From assembly GCA_964619955.1 (NCBI GenBank), contig CAZUJF010000020.1, forward strand, positions 1-64,000: a stretch of 64,000 nt of DNA, written 5' to 3'. Positions 10,248 through 19,238 of the stretch are shown here, in pieces. Position 1 is the first letter of the stretch. Each line of letters begins with the position of its first letter. Under the pieces are notes generated by a model. That model saw only the letters and a list, made by a program, of their open reading frames with translations, was not told where the DNA came from and ran no database searches. Origin of the DNA: JACQFK01 sp964619955 (GTDB taxonomy: Bacteria > Planctomycetota > MHYJ01 > JACPRB01). The position numbers and the translations under genes were made by a program.

Positions 10248-11426
10248 GTGGGCGGGCGCGTGCTCATGGTGTCCTTTCATTACCCGCCCTCGGGGGGCGT
10301 GGCGGCTCATCGTCCCGCCCGTTTCGCCCAATACCTGCCCGACTTCGGCTGGGAGCCCGTCGTGGTGGCCCGGGAGCCCGATCCCCGCCAGCCGCGGGAT
10401 GAAAGCTTCGCCCGCGTCCCGGCGCCCCTGCATCGCCTGGCCCCCTTCGAGCCCTCGCGGGCGCTGGGTCTGCTGCCGGCCTCCTGGGTCGATCCCCTCC
10501 GCCGCTTCCTCTGCATTCCCGACGAGGAGGGCGGCTGGCGGCGGTCCCTCCGGGGCCTGCTGCCGCGCCTGATCCGGGAGCAGAAGCCGGCGGTGGTCTG
10601 GGCCAACTCGGTGCCGCCGGGCACGCTGGTGGCCGCGGCGGAGGCCGCGCGCTCGGCGGGGATTCCCTTCGTGGCGGATTTCCACAACGAGTGGACCCGG
10701 AACATGTACCACCGGCCTTCCACGCGCTGGCATGACGCGCGGCACCGCTCGCTGGAGCGCTTCGTGGTGGAGTCGGCGCGGCGGGTGGTGACGCTGAATC
10801 CGCTGCACACGGAGGATCTGCAGGCGAGGTTCCCGTCGGTCCCCTGCGAGACGATCGAGAACGGCTTCGATCCCGCGGATTTCGGGGGGCCCGCGGCCGA
10901 TCCGCTGCGCCGGCCCCTCGTGTTCACCTATGCGGGATCGGTCTACGGATACCAGAGCCCCCGCCCCTTCCTCGAGGCGCTTTCGGCCTCGGGTCTGAAG
11001 GACGTCGAGGTCCGCGTCGTCGGCGACCGCTTCGGCCAGTTCGAGGCGGGGACCTGGCCGTTTCCCGTCCGGGTCGAGCGGCATCTGCCTCACGGCGACC
11101 TGGGGGCGGTCCTGTCCGCCAGCGCCGCCTGTTTCCTCTGTCTGGAAGCCCCGGCGGCGCGCCAGCTTCCGGCGAAGCTCTACGAGTACCTCGGCGCCGG
11201 CCGGCCCGTCTTCGGGATCGTCCCCCGGGGCGGGGCGGCCGACCGCTGGATCCGGGGGGCCGGGGCGGGGACGTCGGTCCCCTCGGAGGAGCGGGAGGCC
11301 TGGCCCGCGGCGCTGAGGGACTTCATCGCCGCGCTCCCGGCCTGGAAGGCTCCGGCGTCGGCCTCGTTCCAGCGCCGGGCCCAGGCGGCTCAGCTGGCCC
11401 GCGTGCTCGACGAGGTGAGCCGGTGA
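10248..11426 (+). CDS. Glycosyltransferase, GT4-like (GT-B fold)
   Basis: The 392-residue GT-B protein has an N-terminal acceptor domain beginning RVLMVSFHYPPSGGVA. Its C-terminal donor domain has the Glu-containing helix after CLEAPAARQLPAKLYEYLGAGRPVFG. I chose GTG at 10248 because a GGAGG sits 10 bases upstream; ATG at 10266 is the alternative. It is the first gene of a run in which most genes overlap by 1-29 bases. It probably adds one sugar to a lipid-linked glycan on the cytoplasmic face. Donor and acceptor are not predictable. Confidence 0.75.
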   Translation: MGGRVLMVSFHYPPSGGVAAHRPARFAQYLPDFGWEPVVVAREPDPRQPRDESFARVPAPLHRLAPFEPSRALGLLPASWVDPLRRFLCIPDEEGGWRRSLRGLLPRLIREQKPAVVWANSVPPGTLVAAAEAARSAGIPFVADFHNEWTRNMYHRPSTRWHDARHRSLERFVVESARRVVTLNPLHTEDLQARFPSVPCETIENGFDPADFGGPAADPLRRPLVFTYAGSVYGYQSPRPFLEALSASGLKDVEVRVVGDRFGQFEAGTWPFPVRVERHLPHGDLGAVLSASAACFLCLEAPAARQLPAKLYEYLGAGRPVFGIVPRGGAADRWIRGAGAGTSVPSEEREAWPAALRDFIAALPAWKAPASASFQRRAQAAQLARVLDEVSR

Positions 11427-12937
11427 GCGAAGCCGCCGACAAGGCCGGCGTCGTCCGGAACACCGCCTGGTCGATGCTGAGCGCCGTGTCGGGGATGCTG
11501 CTGCCCATCCTCCTGACGCCCTTCGTGGTCGGCAGGCTCGGACTGGAGCGCTACGGGATCTGGGTGGTGCTCAACGCCGTGGCGGTCTGGCTTTCCCACT
11601 ACGATCTTGGGATCGCGACGGCGCTGACGCGCGAGGTGGCGCGGCGGAGGGCGCTGGAGGACGGAGACGGCCTGCGACGGCTCTGGGCCTCCTGGCTGGT
11701 CTACGACGGGATCTGCATCCTCCTCCTCTTTGGAGCGATCGTGCCGGCGAGCGGCCTGCTGTCTCCCGCGTTGCTGGGGGGGGAGAGGACGGCGTTCCTG
11801 CTGCTCGCGCTGCAGACCCTGCTGGTGCCGGTGTACCGGCATCTCCAGTCGACGCTGGCGGGTCTCCAGCGTCTGGATCGCGCCGCCCGGCTCAGCCTGC
11901 TCTTCCTGCCGTTGAGCGCGGCGGGGACGGTGGGGGTCCTGGTCGCCGGGGGAGGCCTGAGCGCCCTCGCCTCGAACGGGCTCTTCTGGGTGGCCGCGCA
12001 GACCGCGATTCTGGCCGTGCAGCTGAGGCGGGCGGGGCATCCGGGACCGCGTGGAGCGAGCCGGGAGGATTTGAGCATTCTCGTTTCATTCGGCGTCCGC
12101 TCCCATGCGGGGCAGCTGATCAACCAGCTGTTTCGGAGCGACCGTCTGCTGCTGGCGCTGAGCGGGCTGCCGGCCGCGGGCATTTCGCTCTATCAATTCG
12201 GAGCCGGATTGTCCGAGCGCATCGGCGCCCTCGTGACGGAGCTTTCCGCGGCGCTTCCCGCGGCAGTTTCGGATCTGGAGGCGCGGGGCGACGGGAGAAG
12301 GGTGAAGTCGGCGCTGCTGAGGGCGGCCCGCCTTCACGCCGTGGCGGGATTCCAGTCCCTGGGTTTCGCCGCCCTCTTCGCCCCGGAACTGCTGCAATTC
12401 TGGCTGGGGAACTGGAGCCCCCTGTCCGTGCAGGTGCTGCGCCTTCTGTCCGTCGGCGCCCTGGCGGGGGCCGTCGCGTCGCCGGGGCACGCGGTGGCGG
12501 CCGCCCTCGGGCTCCCCGGGCGCTCGGCCCTGGCCCAGGCCTTGGGCTTGGGAGTGGCCGTGTTGCTTTACACGGGGATCGGGCGCCGATATGATTGCGC
12601 AGGCTTGGCGGCGTCCTTGGCCTCGGGCTGGGTCGCCGCGCAGCTCATCCTGGTGGGCGGGTTGCGCCGGCGGGTGGAATTCACCTGGGGAGAGTTCGCG
12701 GGAAGCGCCCTCCTCAGACCGTCGGCGGTGCTGCTGCCGTTGATGGCCGTTTTCGGGGCCTGGCATCTGTGGGGCCCGGAACGGCTCCCGCCCGGCAGGT
12801 GGGCGGCAGGGGCGGTGGCCGCGCCGGCGTTCGGGATTACGGCCCTGCTGGCGTGGCCTCTGGCCCGCGCGGCCGGGGCGATCGAGAGGGACGACGTGGA
12901 ACTGCTGCGGTCCTTGGGACGGCGCAAGACGGCATGA
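11423..12937 (+). CDS. Oligosaccharide flippase (Wzx/MATE-like)
   Basis: The 504-residue polytopic protein has about 12-14 transmembrane segments. It opens with the flippase-type segment NTAWSMLSAVSGMLLPILL, followed by PFVVGRLGLERYGIWVVL, the usual polysaccharide biosynthesis export signature. It would flip polyprenyl-linked glycan units to the periplasm for the ligase or polymerase encoded at 8681-10090. Its GTG start overlaps the previous gene by 4 bases, and its own stop overlaps the next start by 4 (ATGA), so translation is coupled. Confidence 0.82.
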   Translation: MSEAADKAGVVRNTAWSMLSAVSGMLLPILLTPFVVGRLGLERYGIWVVLNAVAVWLSHYDLGIATALTREVARRRALEDGDGLRRLWASWLVYDGICILLLFGAIVPASGLLSPALLGGERTAFLLLALQTLLVPVYRHLQSTLAGLQRLDRAARLSLLFLPLSAAGTVGVLVAGGGLSALASNGLFWVAAQTAILAVQLRRAGHPGPRGASREDLSILVSFGVRSHAGQLINQLFRSDRLLLALSGLPAAGISLYQFGAGLSERIGALVTELSAALPAAVSDLEARGDGRRVKSALLRAARLHAVAGFQSLGFAALFAPELLQFWLGNWSPLSVQVLRLLSVGALAGAVASPGHAVAAALGLPGRSALAQALGLGVAVLLYTGIGRRYDCAGLAASLASGWVAAQLILVGGLRRRVEFTWGEFAGSALLRPSAVLLPLMAVFGAWHLWGPERLPPGRWAAGAVAAPAFGITALLAWPLARAAGAIERDDVELLRSLGRRKTA

Positions 12938-14109
12938 ACATCCTGTACCTGTCGGACATCCTGAACGTCCATGACGAGCGCCTGCTCTCCCAGTTTCGGG
13001 CGGCGGGCCACACCGTCACGCTGCTGACGTTCTTCCACCGCTCGCCCGAACTTCCCAAGTTCGTCACGGACCTCGGCTGCAAGGTGATCCACGAGCGCTA
13101 CGAGACCTATCCGGACGGGGCGGGGGCGAGCCGCTGGAGGCTCATCCGCGCCGTCGAATACCGGCGGGACGAGGCGCGCGCCTGCCTCAAGATCAAGGAT
13201 GTGATGCGGCGCGACCGTTTCGACGTCGTCTTCGCCAACTGGGCCCTGACCTCCGGCTACGTCGCGGCCCATGCCGGCGCGATGCCGCTCTGCCTCTTTC
13301 CCTGGGGCTCGGACATCCTCGTCTGGCCGAAGCTGCATCGCGGGTTCGCGGAGCGCGCGGTGAAGGCCCTGCGCACGGCGAATCTCGTCGTGTGCAACTC
13401 CAAGACGGCGGCGGAAGAGGCCAAGAAGCTGGCGCGGCTCCGGCCGGAGGCGGTCGAGGTCCTGCCCATCGAGCTGGACGGTGGAAAATTCGAGCCGCGC
13501 CCGCGGAACCTGGCGCTGCGGCAGGAACTGGGCATCGACGACAAGTTCGTGATCATTTCGACCCGCCCGCTCAAGGAGATGTACGATCATCCGACCCTGA
13601 TCTCCGCCCTGGCGAAGCCCGACATGGAGAAGTTCGCCGCCGTGCTGGTGGGCGACGGGAATATGCGCCAGGACCTGGAGAAGCGCGCGACCGAGCTCAA
13701 GGTCATCGACCGGATCAAGTTCGCCGGCATGGTGGACAACGACAAGATCCCGGATTATCTGGCGGCGGCGGACGCGTACGTCACCTGCTCCCGCAGCGAC
13801 AGCGCCTCCCTCGGGCTTCTGGAGGCGATGGCCTCGGGCCTCGGGGTCATTGCGAGCGACATCGCCGCCAACAAGGAATGGATCGCGGACGGCCAGTCGG
13901 GCTGGATGTTCGCGCCGGGCAACCCCGAGGCGCTCGCCAAGGCGCTGCAGCGGGCGGCGGGGAACGAGCAGGACCGCCAGGAGGTGGCGCTGCGCGGACG
14001 CGCGATCGCCCTGGCCCGCGCGGATTCCCGGAAGAACTTCCCCCGGCTGCTGGCCCGCATCGAGGCCCTCGCGAAAGCGCCCCGTCCGCCCGCCTTTCCC
14101 TCCCGTTAG
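12934..14109 (+). CDS. Glycosyltransferase, GT4 family
   Basis: The 391-residue protein has two Rossmann-like domains. The N-terminal domain starts MNILYLSDILNVHDERL. The donor domain contains VVCNSKTAAEEAKKLA and VLVGDGNMRQDLE, then SRSDSASLGLLEAMASGLGVIASD. The last block carries the E-x7-E pattern of GT4, with the second Glu in LLEAMASG and a Ser at the first position. The ATG sits in an ATGA overlap with the flippase stop. It is likely a cytoplasmic enzyme acting on the same lipid-linked glycan. Confidence 0.85.
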   Translation: MNILYLSDILNVHDERLLSQFRAAGHTVTLLTFFHRSPELPKFVTDLGCKVIHERYETYPDGAGASRWRLIRAVEYRRDEARACLKIKDVMRRDRFDVVFANWALTSGYVAAHAGAMPLCLFPWGSDILVWPKLHRGFAERAVKALRTANLVVCNSKTAAEEAKKLARLRPEAVEVLPIELDGGKFEPRPRNLALRQELGIDDKFVIISTRPLKEMYDHPTLISALAKPDMEKFAAVLVGDGNMRQDLEKRATELKVIDRIKFAGMVDNDKIPDYLAAADAYVTCSRSDSASLGLLEAMASGLGVIASDIAANKEWIADGQSGWMFAPGNPEALAKALQRAAGNEQDRQEVALRGRAIALARADSRKNFPRLLARIEALAKAPRPPAFPSR

Positions 14110-14120
14110 CCCGCCCGGGG

Positions 14121-15206
14121 ATGAGAATCCTCTATCTCACGTTCGACGACCTGACGGTGCCCTTTGCCTGGAGCGTGCACGTGCGCTCCATCGTCAACGG
14201 CCTGGTCTCGCGGGGACACGAAGTGCGTCTCGTTTGTCCGGGAGGGGCCGCGCCCGGCGTGCAGGCTCGGACCGTGACGCTGCCCCCGGGGCGCTGGCAG
14301 CATTTCATCGGTTCCACGAAGACCTTCGTCCGCGCCGGCATCGACTTCGCCCCCGACGTGGTTTATGTCCGGGGCATCCACGCCTCCACGACGCCGTCCG
14401 CGGCGGCGGTGGAGCTCCGCCGTCCGCTGGTCGTGGAGGTGAACGGGCTTCTCGAGCACGAGGCACCCTCCTTCTGGCGGAAGGCCCTCGTCCGCCGGGC
14501 GCACCGGGTGACCCTGTCCCGCGCCGCCCGGGTGGTCGCCGTCTCGCCGCTGCTGGCGGAGGCTCTCTCGGGGGACTACGGGTTTCCCCGGGAGCGCATC
14601 GACGTCGTCCCCAACGGGGTGGATCCGGAGCGCTTCCGTCCCGCCGACCGGCTTGAAGCGCGGCGCCGGCTGGGGCTTCCCTCGGACCGTCCGGTCGTGG
14701 TGTGCGTCGCGAGCTTCTACGGGCACCATGGACGGGACCTCCTGGAGCGCGCCGCGCGCGAGGCGGGGGCCCTCCTGGTGCTCGTCGGCGCGGAGGGGAC
14801 GGGCGGCGCCGATCTGCGCTGCGAGGGGCGCGTGGACCACGAGCGCGTTCCCGATTATCTGGCGGCCGCGGACCTCTGCGCGTATGTCCTCCAGGCGCCG
14901 CATCCCCGCTTCGGGTTTTCCCCGCTGAAGCTCTACGAATACATGGCGGCCGGGCGCGCCGTCGTCGCGGCGACCGATCTGGAGGAGATCCGGACGTTCA
15001 TCGGATCGCGGGGCATCGGGGAGGCGGTCGGCCTTGAGTCCGGCGAACTCGCGGCCGCCCTGAAGCGGCTGATTCGGGATCCCGCCCGCCGCGAGGTCCT
15101 GGGACGGGCGGGCCGCGACATCGCGGTGGCTGAATTCACCTGGGAGCGCTCGGTGGAGCGGGTGGAGGCGGCGCTGCGGCGGGCCCTCGCTTCAGGCGGA
15201 CCTTGA
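14121..15206 (+). CDS. Glycosyltransferase, GT4 family
   Basis: The 361-residue retaining GT-B enzyme has N-terminal MRILYLTFDDLTVP, the linker VSPLLAEALSG, the domain junction VVPNGVDPERFRP, and the donor site FGFSPLKLYEYMAAGRAVVA. It lies 11 bases after the previous glycosyltransferase. Its last 71 bases overlap a convergent GT2 gene on the minus strand. The sugar specificity is unknown. Confidence 0.85.
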   Translation: MRILYLTFDDLTVPFAWSVHVRSIVNGLVSRGHEVRLVCPGGAAPGVQARTVTLPPGRWQHFIGSTKTFVRAGIDFAPDVVYVRGIHASTTPSAAAVELRRPLVVEVNGLLEHEAPSFWRKALVRRAHRVTLSRAARVVAVSPLLAEALSGDYGFPRERIDVVPNGVDPERFRPADRLEARRRLGLPSDRPVVVCVASFYGHHGRDLLERAAREAGALLVLVGAEGTGGADLRCEGRVDHERVPDYLAAADLCAYVLQAPHPRFGFSPLKLYEYMAAGRAVVAATDLEEIRTFIGSRGIGEAVGLESGELAAALKRLIRDPARREVLGRAGRDIAVAEFTWERSVERVEAALRRALASGGP

Positions 15207-16074
15207 GCATCCGGAGCAGGCAGCCGATCCGGGTTCCCAGAGGCAGGGGAGCGGCCATCCAGCGCCGGGCCTCCCCGAAAAAGCGCAGGTCCGATTCTCC
15301 CGAGCGCGCGGAATAACGCCGGGCCAGCGTGCGGCAGGCTTCGCCCGCCTGAGCTTGGAAGTCCGGACGCAGCCGCGAGAAGTCCCGGAGCGCGTTCATG
15401 AGTCCCGAAGCGTGCAGGGCAGGGGAACCCAGCCGGGAGGTCAGGCTGAGGGGGTGGACCCGGCAGTCCGCCAGGGGCTCCGGAAGCAGTCGGACTCGGC
15501 CCTGAAGCGCCACTCGGAGGAAGAGGCTCCAGTCGAAGAAGGGGCCCGCTTCCGGACGCAGGCCCCCGGCGGTCTCAAGAGAGGAGCGGCGCCAAAGAGT
15601 GGCGGCCCAATGCGCCGGGTTGAGCGCCAAAGCGAGGCTCCAGGCGGCCAGGTCCTGTCCCGACATCGAGGGCGGAAGGCCCGGGCGGTCGATCTTGAGG
15701 GTTTCCCCCCGTTCGTCGATCTGGTTCACCCCCCCGACAAGCGCCGTGACGCCGTCCGAGGCGCCGTCCAGAAGCTGCTGCAGGGTGCGGGAATGAAGCC
15801 GGTCGTCGTGGGACAGGAAGAGGACCCATTCCGTTTCCGCCCCTTCCAGGCAGGCTTCGAGATTGCGCACGAGACCGATGTCCTCGGAACGGGTGAGCAC
15901 GCGGATGCGGGGATCCCGCACGGTCCGCGCGATGCGCCGTGTGGCGTCGGTGGAGGCGTTGTCGGAGACGACCAGCTCCCAGCCCCCGTACGTCTGGGCC
16001 AGGACGCTCTCCATCGCCTCTCGCAGATAGCGCTCCCCCTGGCGGACGGGCAGGCAGACGCGGACTCGGGCCAT
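15136..16074 (-). CDS. Glycosyltransferase family 2
   Basis: The 312-residue GT-A enzyme begins MARVRVCLPVRQGERYLREAM, then ELVVSDNASTDATRRIA (nucleotide-binding) and VLFLSHDDRLH (DXD-like). I chose ATG at 16074 because GGAGG lies 12 bases upstream; the ATG at 16086 would sit directly on it. The C-terminus is low-complexity (a Pro/Ala run) and lies inside the 71-base convergent overlap with the upstream GT4, so the true end could have extended recently. It is divergent from the next GT2 gene, sharing a short promoter region at 16075-16138. Confidence 0.78.
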   Translation of the reverse strand: MARVRVCLPVRQGERYLREAMESVLAQTYGGWELVVSDNASTDATRRIARTVRDPRIRVLTRSEDIGLVRNLEACLEGAETEWVLFLSHDDRLHSRTLQQLLDGASDGVTALVGGVNQIDERGETLKIDRPGLPPSMSGQDLAAWSLALALNPAHWAATLWRRSSLETAGGLRPEAGPFFDWSLFLRVALQGRVRLLPEPLADCRVHPLSLTSRLGSPALHASGLMNALRDFSRLRPDFQAQAGEACRTLARRYSARSGESDLRFFGEARRWMAAPLPLGTRIGCLLRMLKVRLKRGPAAAPPPPAPPSAPR

Positions 16075-16138
16075 CGCGAGGCCCATCCTCCGGATATACT
16101 GGTGACGGCGCAAGCCCCGGATGACGATAGAAGGATCT

Positions 16139-16981
16139 ATGACCCGGATCTCGGTCGTCCTGCCCACGGTGGACCGGCCGGAGGCCGTTTACAACCTCCT
16201 CCGTCATCTCGAGCACCAGACGCTGCCGCCCCATGAGATCATCGTGGTCGACCAGTCGGCGGAGGCCAATGCCCGGGTCGCCGCGCTTTCCATTCGATAT
16301 CACCGGATCGCCGAACGCGGGCTTCCAAACGCCCGCAACGTGGGTGTTTCCCTGGCCACCGGGGACGTGGTCCTCTTTCTCGACGACGACAGCATCCCCG
16401 ATCCCGGGCTCGTCCGGGCTCATGCGGCACGCTACGACGATCCGGGCGTGGCGGGCGTGGGCGGGCGCGTGCTCGGCGGGTATGACCGGGATGCAGGCCC
16501 GCCCGGCCGCTTCCGGCCCGTCGACGGACGCGTGCTGCGCAACTTTTCCTCGCTCAAGCCGGGGGATGCGGACCATCTGCCCGGCGGGAACATGTCCTTC
16601 CGGCGCGAGGTGTTCGACCGGGTCGGCGGCTTCGACCGGCGCTACGGAGGGGCGGCGATCGGGGAGGAGACGGATTTCTGCCTCCGGGCCCGGAAGGCGG
16701 GATTCCGCCTGGTCTACGAGCCCGGCGCGTGCCTCGAGCATTTCCATCTTCCGACCGGCGGCTGTCGGATTCCGAGGTTTGAAGCCTGGCTGTACTGGCA
16801 GTCGCACAACAGCATGCTGTTCGCCCTGCGCCACGCCCGCCTCGCGGGGCTCCCGTTCTTCGTCATGAAACGAGCGCTGCGTCTCGGCCTCTTCACGCTG
16901 GAACGCGGCTCCCCGGCGCTGCTGCCCCTCGGCCTTCAGGGCCTGGCGCGCGGTGCGGCGACCTGGTGGGCGTCACGCTGA
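16139..16981 (+). CDS. Glycosyltransferase family 2
   Basis: The 280-residue GT-A enzyme starts MTRISVVLPTVDRPEAVYN. It carries VVDQSAEAN, the acidic motif VLFLDDDSIPDPG near residue 78, and the acceptor block LPGGNMSFRREVFDRVGGFD followed by GEETDFCLRARKAG (the ED-type catalytic acid). The start could also be ATG at 16121; the later one is preceded by AAGGA and matches family starts. Its TGA overlaps the next ATG by one base, so it continues the glycan operon. Confidence 0.82.
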   Translation: MTRISVVLPTVDRPEAVYNLLRHLEHQTLPPHEIIVVDQSAEANARVAALSIRYHRIAERGLPNARNVGVSLATGDVVLFLDDDSIPDPGLVRAHAARYDDPGVAGVGGRVLGGYDRDAGPPGRFRPVDGRVLRNFSSLKPGDADHLPGGNMSFRREVFDRVGGFDRRYGGAAIGEETDFCLRARKAGFRLVYEPGACLEHFHLPTGGCRIPRFEAWLYWQSHNSMLFALRHARLAGLPFFVMKRALRLGLFTLERGSPALLPLGLQGLARGAATWWASR

Positions 16982-18069
16982 TGCGCATCGGGATCTATGC
17001 GCCCAACCTGGCGGCGCCGGGGGCCAGCGGCGTCGAGCGGTATTCGGTGGAACTCATCCGGGCCCTCTCCGGGGTCGCCCGCGGCCACGAGTTCGTGATC
17101 TTCACGGATGCCGAGGACCTGCCGATCCCCGCGGGCGGCCGCCGGGTGCACGTTCCGACCATGGGGCGCTGGCGGCGGCTTTGCTTCGATCACGCCCGAT
17201 TGGCGGAACTCGTGCGGCAGGAGGGCGTGGATCTGCTCCATTGCACGAAGACCTTCGTGCCTGCCGGATTGACGTGCCCCTCGGTCTCCTCCGTCTACGA
17301 CGTGATCTTCCTCGAGCAACCGCGTCTCTACCCCTGGATCTGGCGTTTGTACTGGAACCGGGCCTTGAGGGACACGGTCCGTCGGGCGACGCTGCTGCTC
17401 TGCGTCTCCGAGGACAGCGCCGGCAGCCTGGTGCGGCATCTTCCCGAGGCCGGGAGCCGGACCCGGGTGGTGCCGGCAGGGGTGGACGCCGGACGGTTCG
17501 CGGCGCCCGTTCCGGACGGGAAGGAAGTGCTGCGGCGTCTGGGCGTGGCGGGACCCTACTTCCTTTGCGTGGGAAACATCACCGCGCGGAAAAACATTCC
17601 CGTGGTCCTCGAAGCGTACCGCCGCCTGCCGCCCGAAGGACGTCCCTTCCTGGTCGTGGCAGGACACAGGATCGACGGGGAGCTTCCCCGGGGACCGGGC
17701 GTGCTCCACGTAGAGGGGATCTCGGATTCGGACCTCGCGGCCCTGTACCAGGGGGCCCTGGCCTATGTCTGTGCGTCCGAGAGGGAGGGCTTCGGATTCC
17801 CCGTGCTTGAGGCGATGGCGGCCGGGACCCCGGTCGTCACGACCACACGGGGGGCGCTGGGGGAAGTGGCGGGCGACGCGGTCCTGCCGGTCCCTCCCGG
17901 TGATGCGAAGGCGCTGGGCGATGCCATGATCCGGGTCACGGGGAATCGGGAACTCCGCGCCCGCTTGTCGGCGCTCGGGAGGGCGCGCGCTTCCGGTTAC
18001 CGATGGGCGCAGGTGGCGGAGCGGACGATGGATGTCTACGAGCAGGCGACCGCGGGGGCGGGGCGATGA
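16981..18069 (+). CDS. Glycosyltransferase, GT4 family
   Basis: The 362-residue GT-B enzyme has N-terminal MRIGIYAPNLAAPGASGVER (a glycine-rich acceptor loop), FLCVGNITARKNIPVVLEA at the domain junction, and SEREGFGFPVLEAMAAGTPV with the intact E-x7-E motif. It resembles mannosyl- or rhamnosyltransferases of O-antigen clusters. Translation is coupled to the upstream GT2 (TGATG) and to the downstream GT4 (ATGA). Confidence 0.88.
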   Translation: MRIGIYAPNLAAPGASGVERYSVELIRALSGVARGHEFVIFTDAEDLPIPAGGRRVHVPTMGRWRRLCFDHARLAELVRQEGVDLLHCTKTFVPAGLTCPSVSSVYDVIFLEQPRLYPWIWRLYWNRALRDTVRRATLLLCVSEDSAGSLVRHLPEAGSRTRVVPAGVDAGRFAAPVPDGKEVLRRLGVAGPYFLCVGNITARKNIPVVLEAYRRLPPEGRPFLVVAGHRIDGELPRGPGVLHVEGISDSDLAALYQGALAYVCASEREGFGFPVLEAMAAGTPVVTTTRGALGEVAGDAVLPVPPGDAKALGDAMIRVTGNRELRARLSALGRARASGYRWAQVAERTMDVYEQATAGAGR

Positions 18070-19238
18070 GGCTGCTTCACGTCCATGACTTCTTTGCGCC
18101 CGGGAACAGCCGCTACGGGTTCGACATGAACCGGCTGCTGGTCCGCCGGGGCCACCAGGTCCATCTGATGGCGGCCGTCGGCCCGCAGGGGCCCGCGGAC
18201 GGCGCCGAGATCGAAGGGGTCCGCTTCCACACGTGGCCGCAGCGCCCCGAACTCCCGCCGCTTCAGAAGCATGCGTACGCGATGCAGAGGAACGCGGAGG
18301 GATTCGCGGCCCTGCACGCCAGGCATCCCTTCGATGCGGTGATCCTGAATCAGCCCTTGTGCGCCGAAGGAGTCCTGCGTTGCGCGGCGGCGAAGGATCT
18401 CCCGAAAGTCTACTGGTTCATCTCGCCTTGGGCCGCCGAATGGAAGGCCTCGAACCCCGATGCCCACTTCGTCTCCCGGCTCTTCAACACGTCGCTGCGG
18501 AATCGCATGGAACAGGCCGCCGTCATGGAGGCGGACGCCGTCCTGGTGGAAAGCGAATTCATCCGGAGCCAGCTCCGCGAACATCATCGCAAGGTGAAGC
18601 CCGAAAAGGTGACGCTGATCCCCGGGGCGGTGGACCTGGAGCGCTTCCGTCCCCTCGGGACCCGGGCGGAGGCGCGGAAGCGCTTCGGGTTCGGCGGGGG
18701 ACGGATCCTCCTCAGCGTGCGCCGGCTGGTGCCGCGCATGGGCATCGATCTGCTCCTCGAGGCGGCGAAGGAGCTGAAGGACGTGGAGCTGGTCATCGGA
18801 GGCGAAGGGCCGATGCGGGCGGAGCTCGAGGCGCAGGCGGCCGCGTCGGGGGTGAAGGCGCGCTTTCTCGGGTACGTCTCGGATGAGGAGCTTCCGTGGC
18901 TGTACCGCGCGGCGGACCTCTTCGTCCTGCCGACCCGGGAGCTCGAGGGCTTCGGGCTCGTGGCGATCGAGGCGATGGCGTGCGGAACCCCCGCGATGGG
19001 CACGCCCGTGGGGGCGATCCCCGAGGTGCTCGGCCCTCTGGGGCTGCTCTTCGAGGCGCCCACGGCCCGGGCGATCGCGGCCGGCGTGAGGCGCTTCTTC
19101 GCGGAGCCGGATGCCGGCCTGGAGGAGCGCTGCCGGCGGCATGTCCGGGAGCACTACGACTGGGCGACCGTGATCGGGAAGGTGGAGGCGGTCCTGACGG
19201 AGGTGACGCGTGCGGGTGCTGGTCACCGACGGGGCTAA
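18066..19238 (+). CDS. Glycosyltransferase, GT4 family
   Basis: The 390-residue GT-B enzyme has an N-terminus MRLLHVHDFFAPGNSRYGFD, the junction LIPGAVDLERFRPLGT, ILLSVRRLVPRMGIDLLLEA, and the donor motif ELEGFGLVAIEAMACGTPAM with the E-x7-E pair. The ATG lies in a 4-base overlap with the previous gene. Its 3' end overlaps the ATP-grasp gene by 29 bases, so the two are tightly linked. Confidence 0.88.
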   Translation: MRLLHVHDFFAPGNSRYGFDMNRLLVRRGHQVHLMAAVGPQGPADGAEIEGVRFHTWPQRPELPPLQKHAYAMQRNAEGFAALHARHPFDAVILNQPLCAEGVLRCAAAKDLPKVYWFISPWAAEWKASNPDAHFVSRLFNTSLRNRMEQAAVMEADAVLVESEFIRSQLREHHRKVKPEKVTLIPGAVDLERFRPLGTRAEARKRFGFGGGRILLSVRRLVPRMGIDLLLEAAKELKDVELVIGGEGPMRAELEAQAAASGVKARFLGYVSDEELPWLYRAADLFVLPTRELEGFGLVAIEAMACGTPAMGTPVGAIPEVLGPLGLLFEAPTARAIAAGVRRFFAEPDAGLEERCRRHVREHYDWATVIGKVEAVLTEVTRAGAGHRRG

